From contig JAEHOE010000002.1 of the NCBI GenBank assembly GCA_016858145.1, forward strand, positions 744,001-808,000: a DNA stretch of 64,000 nt. Direction: 5' to 3'. The DNA comes from Edaphochlamys debaryana (Eukaryota > Chlorophyta > Chlorophyceae > Chlamydomonadales). The notes under the pieces were generated by a model. It ran no database searches. It had not been told where the DNA came from and saw only the letters and a list, made by a program, of their open reading frames with translations. The stretch's first letter is position 1, and the number at the start of each line of letters is the position of its first letter. Positions 52,098 through 63,765 of this stretch are shown here, piece after piece. The translations under genes were made by a program, and so were the position numbers.

Positions 52098-55000
52098 CTA
52101 CACCTGCATGTACAACAACGTCTGCCGCCCCGTGACCGCGACCACGTCCGACCCGAACGGCCCTCCCACATCGAACGAGTTGATCGCCACCGGCAGCTGC
52201 GCCAGCGTGCTCACGCCGCGCCTGCTCGCACCCATGCCAATGCCGCCGCCGCTGGAGCCGCGCCATGCCACCTCCTCCATCCTCGAGCTTCCGCCGCCCA
52301 ACGCCGCCTCGCCGCTGGCCGACGCCCTGCACAGCGCTCCGTCCTCGGTGCAGAAGAGCACGGCGGGCAGGGGCGCCTGGGCGCCGCCCGTGGGCGCGTC
52401 CGAGCCGTACTGCGTCCCCTCGCGCGTGTCGAACCGGACCTGAGCCGTGGAGAGGGCAGGGCAGGGCAGCGCGGGACGGGTTAAGTTGGGAACAGGCTAC
52501 CGTGCGGCAGCTGCTTTGCGTCCGGCATCACGCACCGGTGATTACTAGCAGCCCCACACCCCATCGGACCCCTCCCTCTCCACAGCCCCCACCCTGCCCT
52601 CGCCCCACGCCCCGCCAACCCGTACACACACCCGTACCACGCCGCCCCGTACAGCTTGTGAAGACCGGCCCCAGCCCCAACCCTCAGCCCCTCAGCCCCC
52701 CCTGGGCAGCTTTTAACACCCACCTCCCACACGGGCCCCGCCGCTGCGTCCAGCTCCGTGAGGGCCAGGGGCCGGGAGGCGGCCCGCAGGTCCCATAGCG
52801 CCACGGCGCCGCCCGAGCCGCCGCTGGCGCACACGTCCGGCCGGGAGGGGTGCACCTGGGAGCACGGGTGCGGAGGAGGTCGGTCAGCTGGGTCAGGCCT
52901 CTGGTTAGTCACTCCCTGTGCTTGGGAGTCGCAGCGACGCGGTTTCCATGGCTCCCCATGCCAACCCTTGTTGCGTGCACACAGGGGGCCGAGGGCTGCC
53001 TCCGCACCGTCTCCCCTCCCCTCAGGGCCGGGAAGGCAGCGCACTCAATGAGCTTGCAGTCGCATTGACCTCGGCAACGTCCCTTTCCCCCTCACCTGCA
53101 GGCAGTGGATCACGCGGTGGCAGCCCCTGCGGCGGAGGGATGGGAGGGCGGCGGCGTTGCGGAAGGTCCGGCGTCACCAACGGCGTCCGCGACCTCCACT
53201 GTCCCCTTCCACCCCGCCTCCTGCTGCCGCCTGCCTCTAGCCCCGCCCCAAGCCCTGACCCTGGCCCTGGCCCACAGCCCCGCATCCGCCCTCTCCACCT
53301 CCGCCCCACCCCGCCCCATCCTTTCCCACCCCACCCCACCCCCGCACCTGTCCGCCGGCCCCAGCCCCGTGGCCCCCCACTCGGGCTTGGAGCGGCTGAC
53401 GGGGGTGGGCGGGCAGCGGATGTCCCATAGCTCCAGACCGCCCACGGTGCGGCTCTGTGAAGGCGCGAGCGGGTGAGCAAAAAGGTCAGTGGAGGGTGGC
53501 CCTTTTATCCACAATCCAGCCGATTGACCTCAAACCCTGCATAGCAAGCCTCTTCTTCCCCACACCGCTCACCCCCGCATGCGGCCAAAGCAGATGAGCT
53601 TACCGAAGCCCCCCGTACCCATCCTCTTGCAGACCAGCCAATGCACGCCCCCCCAGTCCCACCCACCGTCACGATGAGGCCGCAGCCGTCACTGCCACTC
53701 TTCCCCCACCCCCACCAGCAGAGCACTCCCGTACCCACACCGTCCCCGCAGCACCCCCGACCCTACCCCGCCCACCGTCACGATGAGGCTGCGGTCCACC
53801 CATCGCGCCGACGTGTGCCCCACGCAGCCGTTGCCGGCGCGGTAGGGCGCCACGCCGGGGGGCACTCCGCCCGCGGCCCCGGCCCCGGCCCCCTCCATGC
53901 CGTCGACCATCATGGTGTCACCGTCCCCCGCGTCCCCGCCCGCGGCGGAGGCCGAGGCTACGGCCGCCGTCACGTGCTCCATGTCCAGTACGAACAGGGC
54001 CCCGTCCTGGCCCGCGGTGAGGATTGCCTGTCGTACAGGAGGGGAGAGGGGGAGGGGAGAGAGGGAACGTGGTAGGCGGAGAGGCACAGGGCCCACGTTG
54101 GGAGCAGAGAGACGCATGGCATGGCTTCCCCGGCTCGCGATTTCTACCCAGACACTACCACGCACCTCACTTGGATGCCCGACCCCGACCCCATCCCCCA
54201 CCCCACCCCGCTCTAGAGTTAGGTCTAGCCGCTCTAGCCTACGCCACTCGTCAGAGCAGCCGACGCCATCGCCAGTGGAGCCCGCCGGACCTTTCGCTCT
54301 GGACCTCGGTGCGCATCGGGCTCGCTGGCTGCCGCTCTATCTCTTCCTCCGCTCTCCAATGCTCCGAAAATCACCCCCACCCCACCCCACCTTGGTGTCC
54401 AGCTGCATGTCCACCGCCGCCACCGCCCCCCGGTGCGGCCGCAGCCACGCCGCCACGTGCTCCGAGCCGCCACCGCCACCGCCACCACCTCCTCCGGCGC
54501 CCCCCTCCTCGCCGTCCTCGTCGTCGCCCTCTCCGGCCCCAGCCCCGGCTCCCCCGCTGGCGACCCGCCACGCCGGCGGCGCTTCGAGTAGCTGCAGCTC
54601 TTTGGGCCCCGCCCCCGGCGTGCGCGGTACGACAAGCCGCAGCACGTGTACGGCGCCCTCTGTCGTACCGAACAGGGCGGTCACCTGGCCGCCGCCCTGC
54701 TCGCACACCTGTGGGGAAGCAACAGCGCGGGGGCGAGGAGAGGAGGCGGTGAGGAGCCAGGAGCCTTGCTCGTCCGTGGTGGCCAATACGTTCCCGGCGG
54801 TGGCCATCCGTCACCGCACATTCCCGAACCCCAGCCCCTCTTCAACCTCTATCCCCATCCCTGCCCACACTCTCGACGCGATAGCCGCTCCTCCCTCTGG
54901 CCAACCGCAGCCCCGGCCACTACCCCAGACCCCCTTCCCTGACGCCCGCAGCCGCCCCCGTCCCCCGCCCCACGTATGCCCCAGCCTCCACCAACGCGAG

Positions 55001-55930
55001 CAGCAACGTAGTCCAAGCCCCAACGCCAGCCCTATCCTCAGCCCCTCCCCCACGCGCCCGCCCCGGCACTCCCGCCTACACGTACCCCTCCCGACACCCC
55101 AACCCCCCGCCCCACCGTCAGGTCCGTCATGCGGCCCCGGTGGTGCCAGGCCGTGACCACGTCATCCTCCACCCGCAGCACGTGGGAGCCCCGGGAGGTG
55201 ACCACGAGATCGTGTACGACAAGGAAGTTATCCTGACAGGAGGAGAGGGAGGATGAGGGGGGAGCTAAGGATGAGGGCAGGAGCTGGCAGGAGACGCCGG
55301 TGGGGTCATGGCTGGTGGCGGCACATGCATGAGCGAGGTGGTGGGGCTTGTGCCCCTTGCATCCCAGTCCCAGCCCTATGCCAAGGGCTCCCCGACCCAC
55401 CTCCTGGCTGTCCTGCTCGTCCCATGGGACGTTGGTCAGGGCTGTTGGGCTGTTCTGTCTACCCCCTGGGGCCTAGGCCTCTAGGCCCCTAGGCCCCTCA
55501 GCCCCTAGACCCAAGCCCCGACCCACCTCCTGGCTGTCCTGCTCGCCCCAGATGACCAGCGCATGGTTGGTCACACGGCCTGGGGGGGGGAGCATGGAGC
55601 AGGCGGAGGGTACCGTCACCGGGCGGGGTGCGGCGCGTGCGGGCGCGCACAGATACGTCCTCCCGTGTCCTCCCGAGCACAGTACCAGAGAGGTGTGCAT
55701 CCCTAGACACCCGTAGCACTGTCTCGGCTCCACGGCAGGCCCGAGAGGAAGGGGTTTCGCAGCAAGCGAAGGGCAGGGAGGGTAGGGTCAAGGGGCACGG
55801 GGGGAGGCAGGCACCCACCGTCTAGGTCCGCCGGTCCCGGGGGCGTGGAAGGCAGCCACCGCACTCGCTCCGCGATTCCATTGGTGCTAATCTCCGACCG
55901 CTTCACGGGAGCGGCCCCTGGCGCCGGCAT
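52098..55930 (-). CDS. NUP43: NUP43-like nucleoporin (WD40 beta-propeller)
   Basis: Exons: 55930-55819, 55579-55527, 55232-55116, 54708-54391, 54027-53776, 53454-53348, 53126-53096, 52855-52724, 52439-52098. Phases close: 487 residues. Repeated WD blades: 'RVTNHALVIWGEQ', 'AILTAGQDGALFVLD', 'TVGGLELWDIR', 'VCASGGSGGAVALWDLR'. The order and wording follow NUP43: N-terminal 'ERVRWLP', 'CHRVIHCLQVHPSRPDV' then 'GPVWEV', and C-terminal 'LPVAINSFDVGGP'. NUP43 is a peripheral subunit of the Y-complex (Nup107-160) scaffold of the nuclear pore. It is longer than human NUP43 (380 residues) because of Gly/Glu/Asp-rich and Ala/Gly-rich insertions between blades in exons 4 and 5. It has a 31-nt micro-exon at 53126-53096. 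The start at 55930 is the first ATG, giving 'MPAPGAAPVKRSEISTNG'. Shares a 311-bp divergent promoter with the arylsulfatase. Confidence 0.85.
53662..53690 (-). repeat. Copy of the exon 5 end in the next intron (NUP43)
   Basis: CCCACCGTCACGATGAGGC repeats the exon end and donor at 53771-53789, 109 bp away, including the GT. Confidence 0.7.
55393..55425 (-). repeat. Copy of the exon 2 end in the next intron (NUP43)
   Basis: CGACCCACCTCCTGGCTGTC plus CTGCTCG repeats the exon 2 end and donor (55519 onward) with no mismatch over about 27 bp, 126 bp away. Confidence 0.8.
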
Positions 55931-56241
55931 CGCTCTTTGGCGCCAACACGCCCCAGGAACCGATCAGCTGCGGGCGGGCCCGGCCACTATCTGATAAGTT
56001 GACAGGAGGTGATAGCGGTGGGGTCAGTGCGCTGCGAGGAGGACTTCAGCAGCCGATCGCCGTCAGCGTGCACACGCTAAATTGAAGAAGCTGTGGGACG
56101 ACTATGCCAGCCTCAAGTTAACAAGTGAAGATATGTTTCGGCCTGACTCGAGACTGTGCACTCCAATGGCGCCAGGCCAACTTGCATCGCGGGTGTCCCG
56201 CAAAAGTCTGAGGTGCAGAACATTCTTTCCAAAGCACAACC
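55931..56241. promoter_or_regulatory. Divergent promoter region (NUP43 / arylsulfatase)
   Basis: 311 bp between the two start codons. In Chlamydomonas the arylsulfatase is strongly induced by sulfur starvation, so sulfur-responsive elements may lie here, but I cannot identify one by eye. Confidence 0.4.
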
Positions 56242-59200
56242 ATGCTCGCCCTCGCCGTCCTGGCGGCCATAGCGGCCGTGCAGGCTCAAGGCGTGGCGAG
56301 CGAGAGGAAACCCAACCAGCCCTCCTTCATTCTCGTGCTGGTTGACGACTTGGACGCTACTATGGACTCTCTCGGGACCGCCATGCCTGCCACAAATCTC
56401 CTCCTGAGGGACAGAGGTGCGGAGACGGGCCGGAATTGATTGCAGATGGATGCTGGCATGTGCATGGCGGACCGTAACTCGACCCGGGTTTGGGCGGGAG
56501 GAACCATAACCGGCTGAGGGGCGGCTCAAGGACAGCCTTGTGAGGACCCGGCACTTGGGTTCGTTCTCCTCCGCCAGCCTTTCCCCTCCGCCGCTTCCCG
56601 GCATTGATCGTGTCGGGGCTAGCTGCGGGACCACCATCGCTTTCCTTCATGTCCCACCCTTTCCCCTCCGCCGCTGCAGGCGTCACCTTCGCCCACCACC
56701 TGGTCACCACGCCCATCTGCTGCCCCTCCCGCGTCAACCTGCTGCGGGGGCAGCTAGCGCACAACACCAACTTGTGAGGCTGCTTGGAAGGCTGCGGCCG
56801 GGAGGGGACCGGTAGGGGCGAGGTGTTCGAGCTGTGACACAGGTTCGATGATGATGTGAGCAGGAGGAGAGGGCCCGTGGGCGGATGCGGGGTATGCAGG
56901 CAGCTGTCAACTCGGTCTGGGGGCCTCTGGGGACGCTGGTCCTGTGCGGTGACTGAGGACCGAGACCGTGGCACGGTTCCCGGGGATGTATCGGAGCCGT
57001 GGCACAGGTTGGATGGGGATCAGGGCTGGCCCGGGCGACGGGGGCCGGGAGGGACCAGGGCCTCCCTGCCGCTGTGTTGACGCACCCCAAGTCCCCGACC
57101 CCTCCGCCCTTGCCGGCCACCCCACACCCCCTCCAGCACCGACGTGTTGGGCCCGCACGGTGAGACGTGTGAGGCCGGATGACCTCCCGCTCGCAACACG
57201 TGGCTCCGGCTGCAACACGGAAGTTACGGGTAACGGGTTTGCTCGGGGACGCCCCCCTCCCCCATGATCCGCACACTTGCTGTCCTCACCAACAAGAATG
57301 GTGCTGCCACTCCCTCCGGTGCCCCCCCTCTTTGGTATTCAAGCCGTCAAGCGACTTCCCTTTCCCCCTCCTCTCAGGAGGCTACGCCAAGTTCAAGGCC
57401 CTAGGCCTGGACCGGGACTGGCTGCCGGGGTGGCTGCAGGGGGCGGGGTACAACACGCTGTACACAGGTACGGTTGCGGTTACGGGGTACGGGGGCAGGG
57501 CCACGGGACACGGGCTGTAGGGGGGGCGGATTGGGACCGGGAAGCGGTTTGCCAAGGGCATGGCCGTGTGTGACAGGGTCGCGGTCCTGGGCCCCAGTTG
57601 CAGCCCAGCTTGGTTGAGCGCGGGGAACAGCGGGGGGGGGCTGGGCGCCCCGAGCTGGGGGCTGCAACGAGAAACCGACAAGTCACAGCCCCCACCTCAT
57701 GACCCGTTGCAAACCTCCCAGCACCTTCTTGCCCCTTGACAACCGTCTTCCCCCGGGGAAGCGCTGCTGGGCCCCAAGCTCCAGGGCTTTCGTTAGGGCA
57801 TGTTCACATGTGACGTGGTTCGCTCGAACCACGTTTTGTGGTTCGTGTCGGTTTGCACAAGGGGACAAGTGCTGGTGCCAGCCGACCAGGTCGAACCAAC
57901 CGTGGTTCGGACGTGGTTCGCCTCACTTGTGAACACACCCTTACGCATTGGTTCTGAGACCTGCTCGGGTTTGCGCACGCTAGCCCCGGCCGGCCTAACG
58001 CGGCCAGGCGAGCCGCCAGCAGACAAACACGCCTCAAACCCTGACACCAACCCCATTCCCACCTCCCACCCACCCCAGGCAAGTTCATCGTGGACTACAC
58101 CATCCGCAACTACTCTCCCCCGCCCGCGGGCTGGACCGCCTTCGACGCCTCCGTGCACCCCTTCACGTTCGAATACTACTGCCCCGCCTTCTCGCTCAAT
58201 GGCCAGCCGCCGCGCATGTACCCGGGTGGGGCGGGGCCTGGGGTCGGAGGCGGGGCCTGGTGCGGGGAGGGCACCGGGCGGAGCCGGATGGGGTGCGGGG
58301 GGCCGAGGTTGGGGGCGGGGTTGGGGCAAGCGGGTGCGGACTGCCAAGCCGTGAAACGCCCCCCGCATGAACACCCCTGCGCCGCGTCGGCTCACTCCCC
58401 TTGCGTGCCCCTCCTCCACACACACCCCCACCCCCCAGCCCAGTACATTACGGACGTGTTGGCGGCCAAGGCGGGGGCAATGCTGCGCTCAGCGGCCGCC
58501 GACCCCCGGGGGCGGCCCTTCTTCCTGCAGGTAGGTGGGCGGGCCGTGGGGCCGTGGGGCCGTGGGTGGGGCCGTGGGTGGGGCCGTGGGCTGACGGGGA
58601 TGAGCCGTGCAGGCGCGTTGGCGGGCCGTGGGGCCGTGGTTGGGGGGCAGCGGGGAAGCGATGCGGTCTGGGTGTGCGCCTTGGGGCGTGAGACGGCGAG
58701 TTACAGGCAATAGCGCCGCATCTTGGGCGGTGGGCAGTGCGCGTGAACCGGCGTGGGAGCCGCGTGAGGGGCAGGGGGGGGGGGCCTTGGCGGGGGTTGA
58801 GCTGGTTGTTACCGTGCAGGAGCGGGGGCGGGCGTGGCAGGTGGCAGCCTGTGGGGTGGCGTGTGGCGCTTGGGAGGCCTGGGTGCCATGTTTGGGACTG
58901 CGGGGTTGGTGGGGTTAAGCTGGGTGATACCCTCTCCTCGCCTTCTGACTGCCGCCCTCCCCGTTGCCCTCCCGCTGCGTCCTCGAGCCCAGGTAGCGCC
59001 CGCCGCGCCCCACCACTCCATGCACTATGAGTGAGGCGGCGGGGGATCCTGGGGGAAGAGGGGCGGGGGGTTGCAAACTCGCATCGAGTTGGGATGTCCC
59101 ACGGCCTCAGTGCATGCCCCCTTATCCATGCCCCAAAACCCCCTTCCCCCCCCCCCAGCTACGCCTCCAACGGCTCCCTCATCTCGCGGCACTGGTACCC

Positions 59201-62200
59201 CCCCGTGCCCGCCGCCCGGCACTGGGAGGAGCTCAGCGGCGCGGCGCTGCCCCGCCCCCCCTCCTTCAATGAGGCGGACCTGGGGGGGAGGCCCGAGTGG
59301 ATGCGGGCACTCGCGCGGTGAGCAGGGAGGGGTGTGAGCTGGAAGTTGGAGGGGCGGGGTGAAGGGGGCGGGGATGAGGGACAGCACCAGAGCACTCCGT
59401 AGCCTGGGCTGACAGGAGGGGAGTTCTGGATGGGCAGCGCCAGTGGATGGGGGCGCTGGCGCCGTGAGCGGTTAAGGGAAGGGCGGGGTAAGGAGTGGCT
59501 CGATAGCATGGGGTTCTTGGCGGAAAGGGGCCGCGGCCGGGCGGGGAGGTTAGCCGCATGCACCGATCAGCTCTGTGCGCACCGTATGCGCCCATCCTCA
59601 GGCCAGGGCGTTGACCTCCACTGCCCAGCCCGCGTTCCCCTCTTCCACCGCGTCCTAACCCACAACCACCCCCTACCCAACCAACCCCCCCCCCCCCCAG
59701 GCTGAGCCCCGCCAACGAGACCTTCCTGGAGGAGGTGTTCCGACTGCGCCTGCGCTCGCTGCGGGCGGTGGACGAGCTGGTGGAGGGGCTGGGTGAGGGG
59801 GGGTCGGAAGGGGTGTGCGGCTGGGATGGTTAGAGGGTTGAAGGGCGAAGGTGTGCGGTCAAGGTGGGCATAAGCAGGCAGGGAACGGTGAAGTCAACCT
59901 GGGGCTTTCTGTCGTCAACCCATTCCGTGTCCTGTCCCGTACTCTCTTCTCCAGTCTCCCTGGTGGACGAGCTGGGTCTGGCCAACTCGACCTACATCGC
60001 TTTCACGTCGGACAATGGATACCAGTGAGCAGGGAAGCGGGAGGTAATCCCTGAAGAACTCTTCCCTTGTTTGCTGCGCCGCCTGTTCTTGGGCACGTCT
60101 TGGTTACGGTGTGCTTCGCCCCTCAACCTGTCTCCCCTGCCCCACCTCCCTCACCCTCCCTCATCCTCCCCCCACCCCCACCCCCCAGTGAGGGCGTGCA
60201 CCGCTTCGGCAGCGGCAAGACGACCCCCTACGAGGAGGACCTGAGGGTGCCCCTGCTGCTGGCGGTGGGTGGGGTGGGGTGAGGGGGTGGGGGGGTGAGG
60301 ACTAGAGAGGCGGGGTGTGGGGGGAGGGGGGAGGGCAGAGCAAGGAGGGGAGGGTGCCCCTGCGGCTGGCGGTGAGGGAAGGGGGGGGGGCGGGCTCGGG
60401 GGGCGGGGGCGAACAGTGGAGGGGAGGGTGGAGGGAGCGGCGGCGGGGGTTGGGGGTGGTGGTGTGGGGGAATCGGGTGGGCACAAGGAGAGCGCGTTGC
60501 AACGCGGAGGGGAGCCGTGACTCTGTAGCACCGGGCCCCTTACCCACCCGCCTCCTTCTCTCCTTTCCCCCTCACCTCCGAAGGGCCCCGGCCTGCGCCC
60601 CGGCTCCGTGGTCAACACCTCCACGGCCCACATCGACATTGCCCCCACGCTGCTGGCCCTGGCGGGTGGGGTGGGAGGGGGGGGGGCGTGCGGGGAGCAG
60701 GGGGCGGGAAGTGGGCGGCTTCGGGGGAGTTTGGTGGTGTCACATGTCACTGCTGGCTCTAGCGGGTGGGGCGACGGGGAAAGAGGGTGCGGGGATCGGT
60801 CGGGTGAGCTGAGGGCAGAGGGCAGAGGGCATGGTCCTTCGTTCCCACCTTCCTGCGTCCCCTGACCGCCAGTGCGTGTCCCGTCCAACGACCCACCCTT
60901 CTCCCGTGTCCGCTTTCCCAGGCGCCCCGCTGCCCCCCTCCCTGGACGGCACCCCCCTGCCCCTGGCGGCAGTCAGCGACGGCTCCCTGCCCCCCGCCTA
61001 CACCTACGGAGCGCCCGAGGCAGGGCCCCCGCGCAACCAGTGAGCGGCCCGGTCAGGGCAGGGCAGGGCAGCGCAGGGGCGCGGCAGGGGTGGCTCTCCT
61101 TGCGTGCTCTGCCAACAGCAGCTGGGGCTAGCGTGGGCCTTCGGGTTCCAGTGGCGTCCACCTCAGCCCGCGCTGCCAATGCTGACCGGGCAGCCAGCAA
61201 CAACATCTCCTGCCTGGTACCGCCAGGTACCGCCATTGAGTCCAGTAACATCCGCCCGATCACCGCTGACCACCCGTGTGCCGACCCGCCCCGCGGGCTG
61301 TTGCGTCTGTGTGCTCATCACCCACCCCTGCTCCTCCCCGCCTGCCCTCCTCCCCTCCCGCCCTAGGCTGGGCGCCGAGTTCTGGGGCGTGTGGGACGAC
61401 GAGTCCATCCACTCCCACGCCCCCTACCGCAACATGACGTGGCGGGCGGTGCGGGTGCTGCGGAGCGACGGAGCGGGGGAGGGCTACAAGTGAGCAGGGC
61501 GCGGGCGCAGTTGGGGAGGGGGCGCACGGATGGGGCGCACTTGCGGGCTTGGTGGCAGCGTGGATGGGAATCAAGCTGTGGTGAATGGGACTTGACCCGT
61601 CTTTGGGAACTGTGGAGTGATTCCATGCACCGGTCCCGGTAATAGCAAGTAAGCTCCCATGCATGATGTCCCGCCCTTGCCACTTACGACCCGCGCGCGC
61701 GCAGGTACATCGTGCACTGCAGCGGCGAGTACGAGCTGTACGACATCGTGCGCGACCCGTACGAGATGACTAACCTGCTGATGCTGCCGACCGCTACATC
61801 CGGCGCATCAGCCGCGCTCGTCGGCGCGCGCGCCGTACGCCCTGTACGGCTGGATGAGGTGCTCGTCCCAGCGGCGGCGGCGGCCGGCAGCGTCGATTCG
61901 ACTTTAGCAGCTGCAGACGCCGCCGCTGTACCCGTGCCTAGTTCGGCGTCCGCTTCGAGCTTCGCAGCGACGGCTGGCGCTGGCGGCGCCGCCGTGGCGG
62001 TTAGCACTAACGGCGGCGGCGGCGGCGCAGGCGAAGCCGCCGCCACCAGGCTGGGTTGCGAGGGCGCCGGCGGCGGCGGCGCGGGCTGTGACGCTGGCAG
62101 AGCGGACCGCACCGCCGGCGCAGGCGGTGGGGCGGCCGCGGAAGGGAGAAGGGCCGGGCGAGGGGCCGGGGCCGGGACAGGGGCTTCAGGGGCTGGGGAA

Positions 62201-63765
62201 GTAAGGGCCGCGGGCGGCTCTGGGGGCGGGTTTGGAGCGGTGGTGCGGGCGTGGGCGCGGACCGCCTGGGGCCTGGCGGCGACGGCCCGCCGCGCCGCTG
62301 CAGCCGGGAGCGCCGACCCGGCGGCGGCTGTGACGGCAGACCCAGCGGCGGCGACGGCGACGGCGGCGGCGGTGGCAGCAGGGATGCTAGCAGCGCCTGG
62401 AGGCTCCGCCGGAGAGGCAGAGGCGGTCGCTGCCTCACGGCGGTTGGCGTCGGCGGCGGAGCTTGACGGCCCAGCGGCGGCGGCGGCGGCCGAAGCGGAC
62501 GTCGCAGAGGCTGCAATGGCCGACGCGGGCGTCAGGCAGGCGGCGGCGGCGGCGGCGGCAGCAGACGTGCATGGGGCGGCGGCGGAGGCGGCGGCAGCGG
62601 CAGCGGCGGCTGAGGCGGCGGCCTATCTGGAGTGGCTGCGGCGGCTGCGGGCGCGGCTGGATGGGCTGTTGGCGGTGCTGGCGGTGTGTGGGGGGGAGGC
62701 GTGCAGCCGGCCCTTCGAGGTGCGCCTGGCGGAGGGTGTAGGGTGGAATGGGGGTGGAATGGGGGTTCTTTGTGCGGTTGGAGGGTCGCGCGTGGAGACC
62801 CGATTCGCTCTTCCCTTCCGTCTCCGCAGGCGCTGTTGAGCTTGGGTTTCCTGGGGGTTCCTTGCTCTCGAATGCCCCACTCTTACAGCAGCCCCCCAGC
62901 CCACCCCACCCCACATCCCCGCGTTCTCCCCCGTCCGGGCAGGTGCTGCACCCCGAAGGCGGCGTGCACGACCTCTGGGCCGCCATGGACGAGCGGTACG
63001 ACGACCTGTACGGCAGCATCGAGCCGTTCGCCTTCGGCCGCTGCCTGCCGTACCAGGATACGGACAACGAGCGGTCGCCCTTCCGCGGCGCCGTCCTACC
63101 CGCACGGGTGAGTGCATGGCGCTAGCGGTGAAGGCCCGACGCAGGAGCCAGGGCCACGGAGGGCCAGGGGGGGCCAGGCCAGGGCGGAAGGATAGGGAGT
63201 GTCTGACAGGGCGTCTGGATGGAACTAGAGTGCGTGGTGGGAAGCCCTGGAAGCTACGCGAAGGTTCGATTCGCTGACACCAGTACACCGGGCAGCGGCG
63301 AGGGAGAACGCCCATGCCGTTGCTTCGACTCTGTGCGGCCGGAACCGGGGTCAGGGCCTGGTCGGCTGGCTGCTGGCGCAGAGGAAGGGGCGTGGAATCT
63401 TCCAGAAGGTTCCAAGAAAGGGGGCGGACGCCCCGTTCGCCCACAGCCCCGCACCCTGGACCTGCACCGCTGCCCTCTGCCCTTTCTACACCTGGTTGAG
63501 AGCCGAGGGCGTCTAACGCGCTCAAGCACTTGTATCCTGTGCGCAGAGACGCCTGGAGGCTGGCGGGCGTTTGGTGGCGGCGGCGGCAGGGGCAGGGGCG
63601 GCGGCGGCGGCCGGCGGCGCGGGCGGGCAGGCGGCGGAACGGCCGCCCCTGCCGCTGCTCGAGTCGGAGGTGGAGGAGTGGGCCGTGCCCCTGCCCAAGA
63701 AGTATGTCCTCGCCACAGAGGTGTACGGCGACAATGTCGTACTGGAGGCCATGTGGCTGGCGTGA
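56242..63765 (+). CDS. ARS: Secreted arylsulfatase (volvocine ARS family) with alanine-rich insertion
   Basis: Exons: 56242-56416, 56680-56773, 57137-57159, 57378-57467, 58079-58225, 58439-58530, 58993-59030, 59159-59317, 59701-59792, 59955-60024, 60189-60264, 60584-60665, 60922-61039, 61367-61489, 61705-62719, 62943-63107, 63547-63765. Phases close: 925 residues. Signal peptide ~1-16, metal-site 'VLVDDLD' (D35, D36), sulfatase signature 'CCPSR' with C72 the formylglycine Cys, and 'FTSDNGYH' (D323, N324). It matches the Chlamydomonas/Volvox periplasmic arylsulfatase along its length ('NTNFTDVLGPHGGYAK', 'RLRLRSLRAVDEL', 'VLHPEGGV', 'CLPYQDTDNE'). That enzyme releases sulfate from aromatic sulfate esters during sulfur starvation. 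It exceeds the usual ~650 residues because exon 15 carries ~280 Ala/Gly-rich residues (about 487-765). All active-site residues I can check are present. Confidence 0.92.
59441..59472 (+). repeat. Copy of the exon 8 end plus donor in the next intron (ARS)
   Basis: CAGTGGATGGGGGCGCTGGC GCC-GTGAGCGG parallels the exon end GAGTGGATGCGGGCACTCGC GCG-GTGAGCAG at 59295, offset 146 bp, with the GT in register (59318 and 59464). Confidence 0.75.
60347..60376 (+). repeat. Copy of the exon 11 end plus donor in the next intron (ARS)
   Basis: GAGGGTGCCCCTGCGGCTGG CGGTG repeats the exon end (60243 onward) with one mismatch in 25, offset 107 bp. The donor GT is kept. Confidence 0.8.
60742..60775 (+). repeat. 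Copy of the exon 12 end plus donor in the next intron (ARS)
   Basis: TGCTGGCTCTAGCGGGTGGG repeats the exon end TGCTGGCCCTGGCGGGTGGG (60651-60670), offset exactly 100 bp, donor GT kept (60666 and 60766). Confidence 0.75.
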
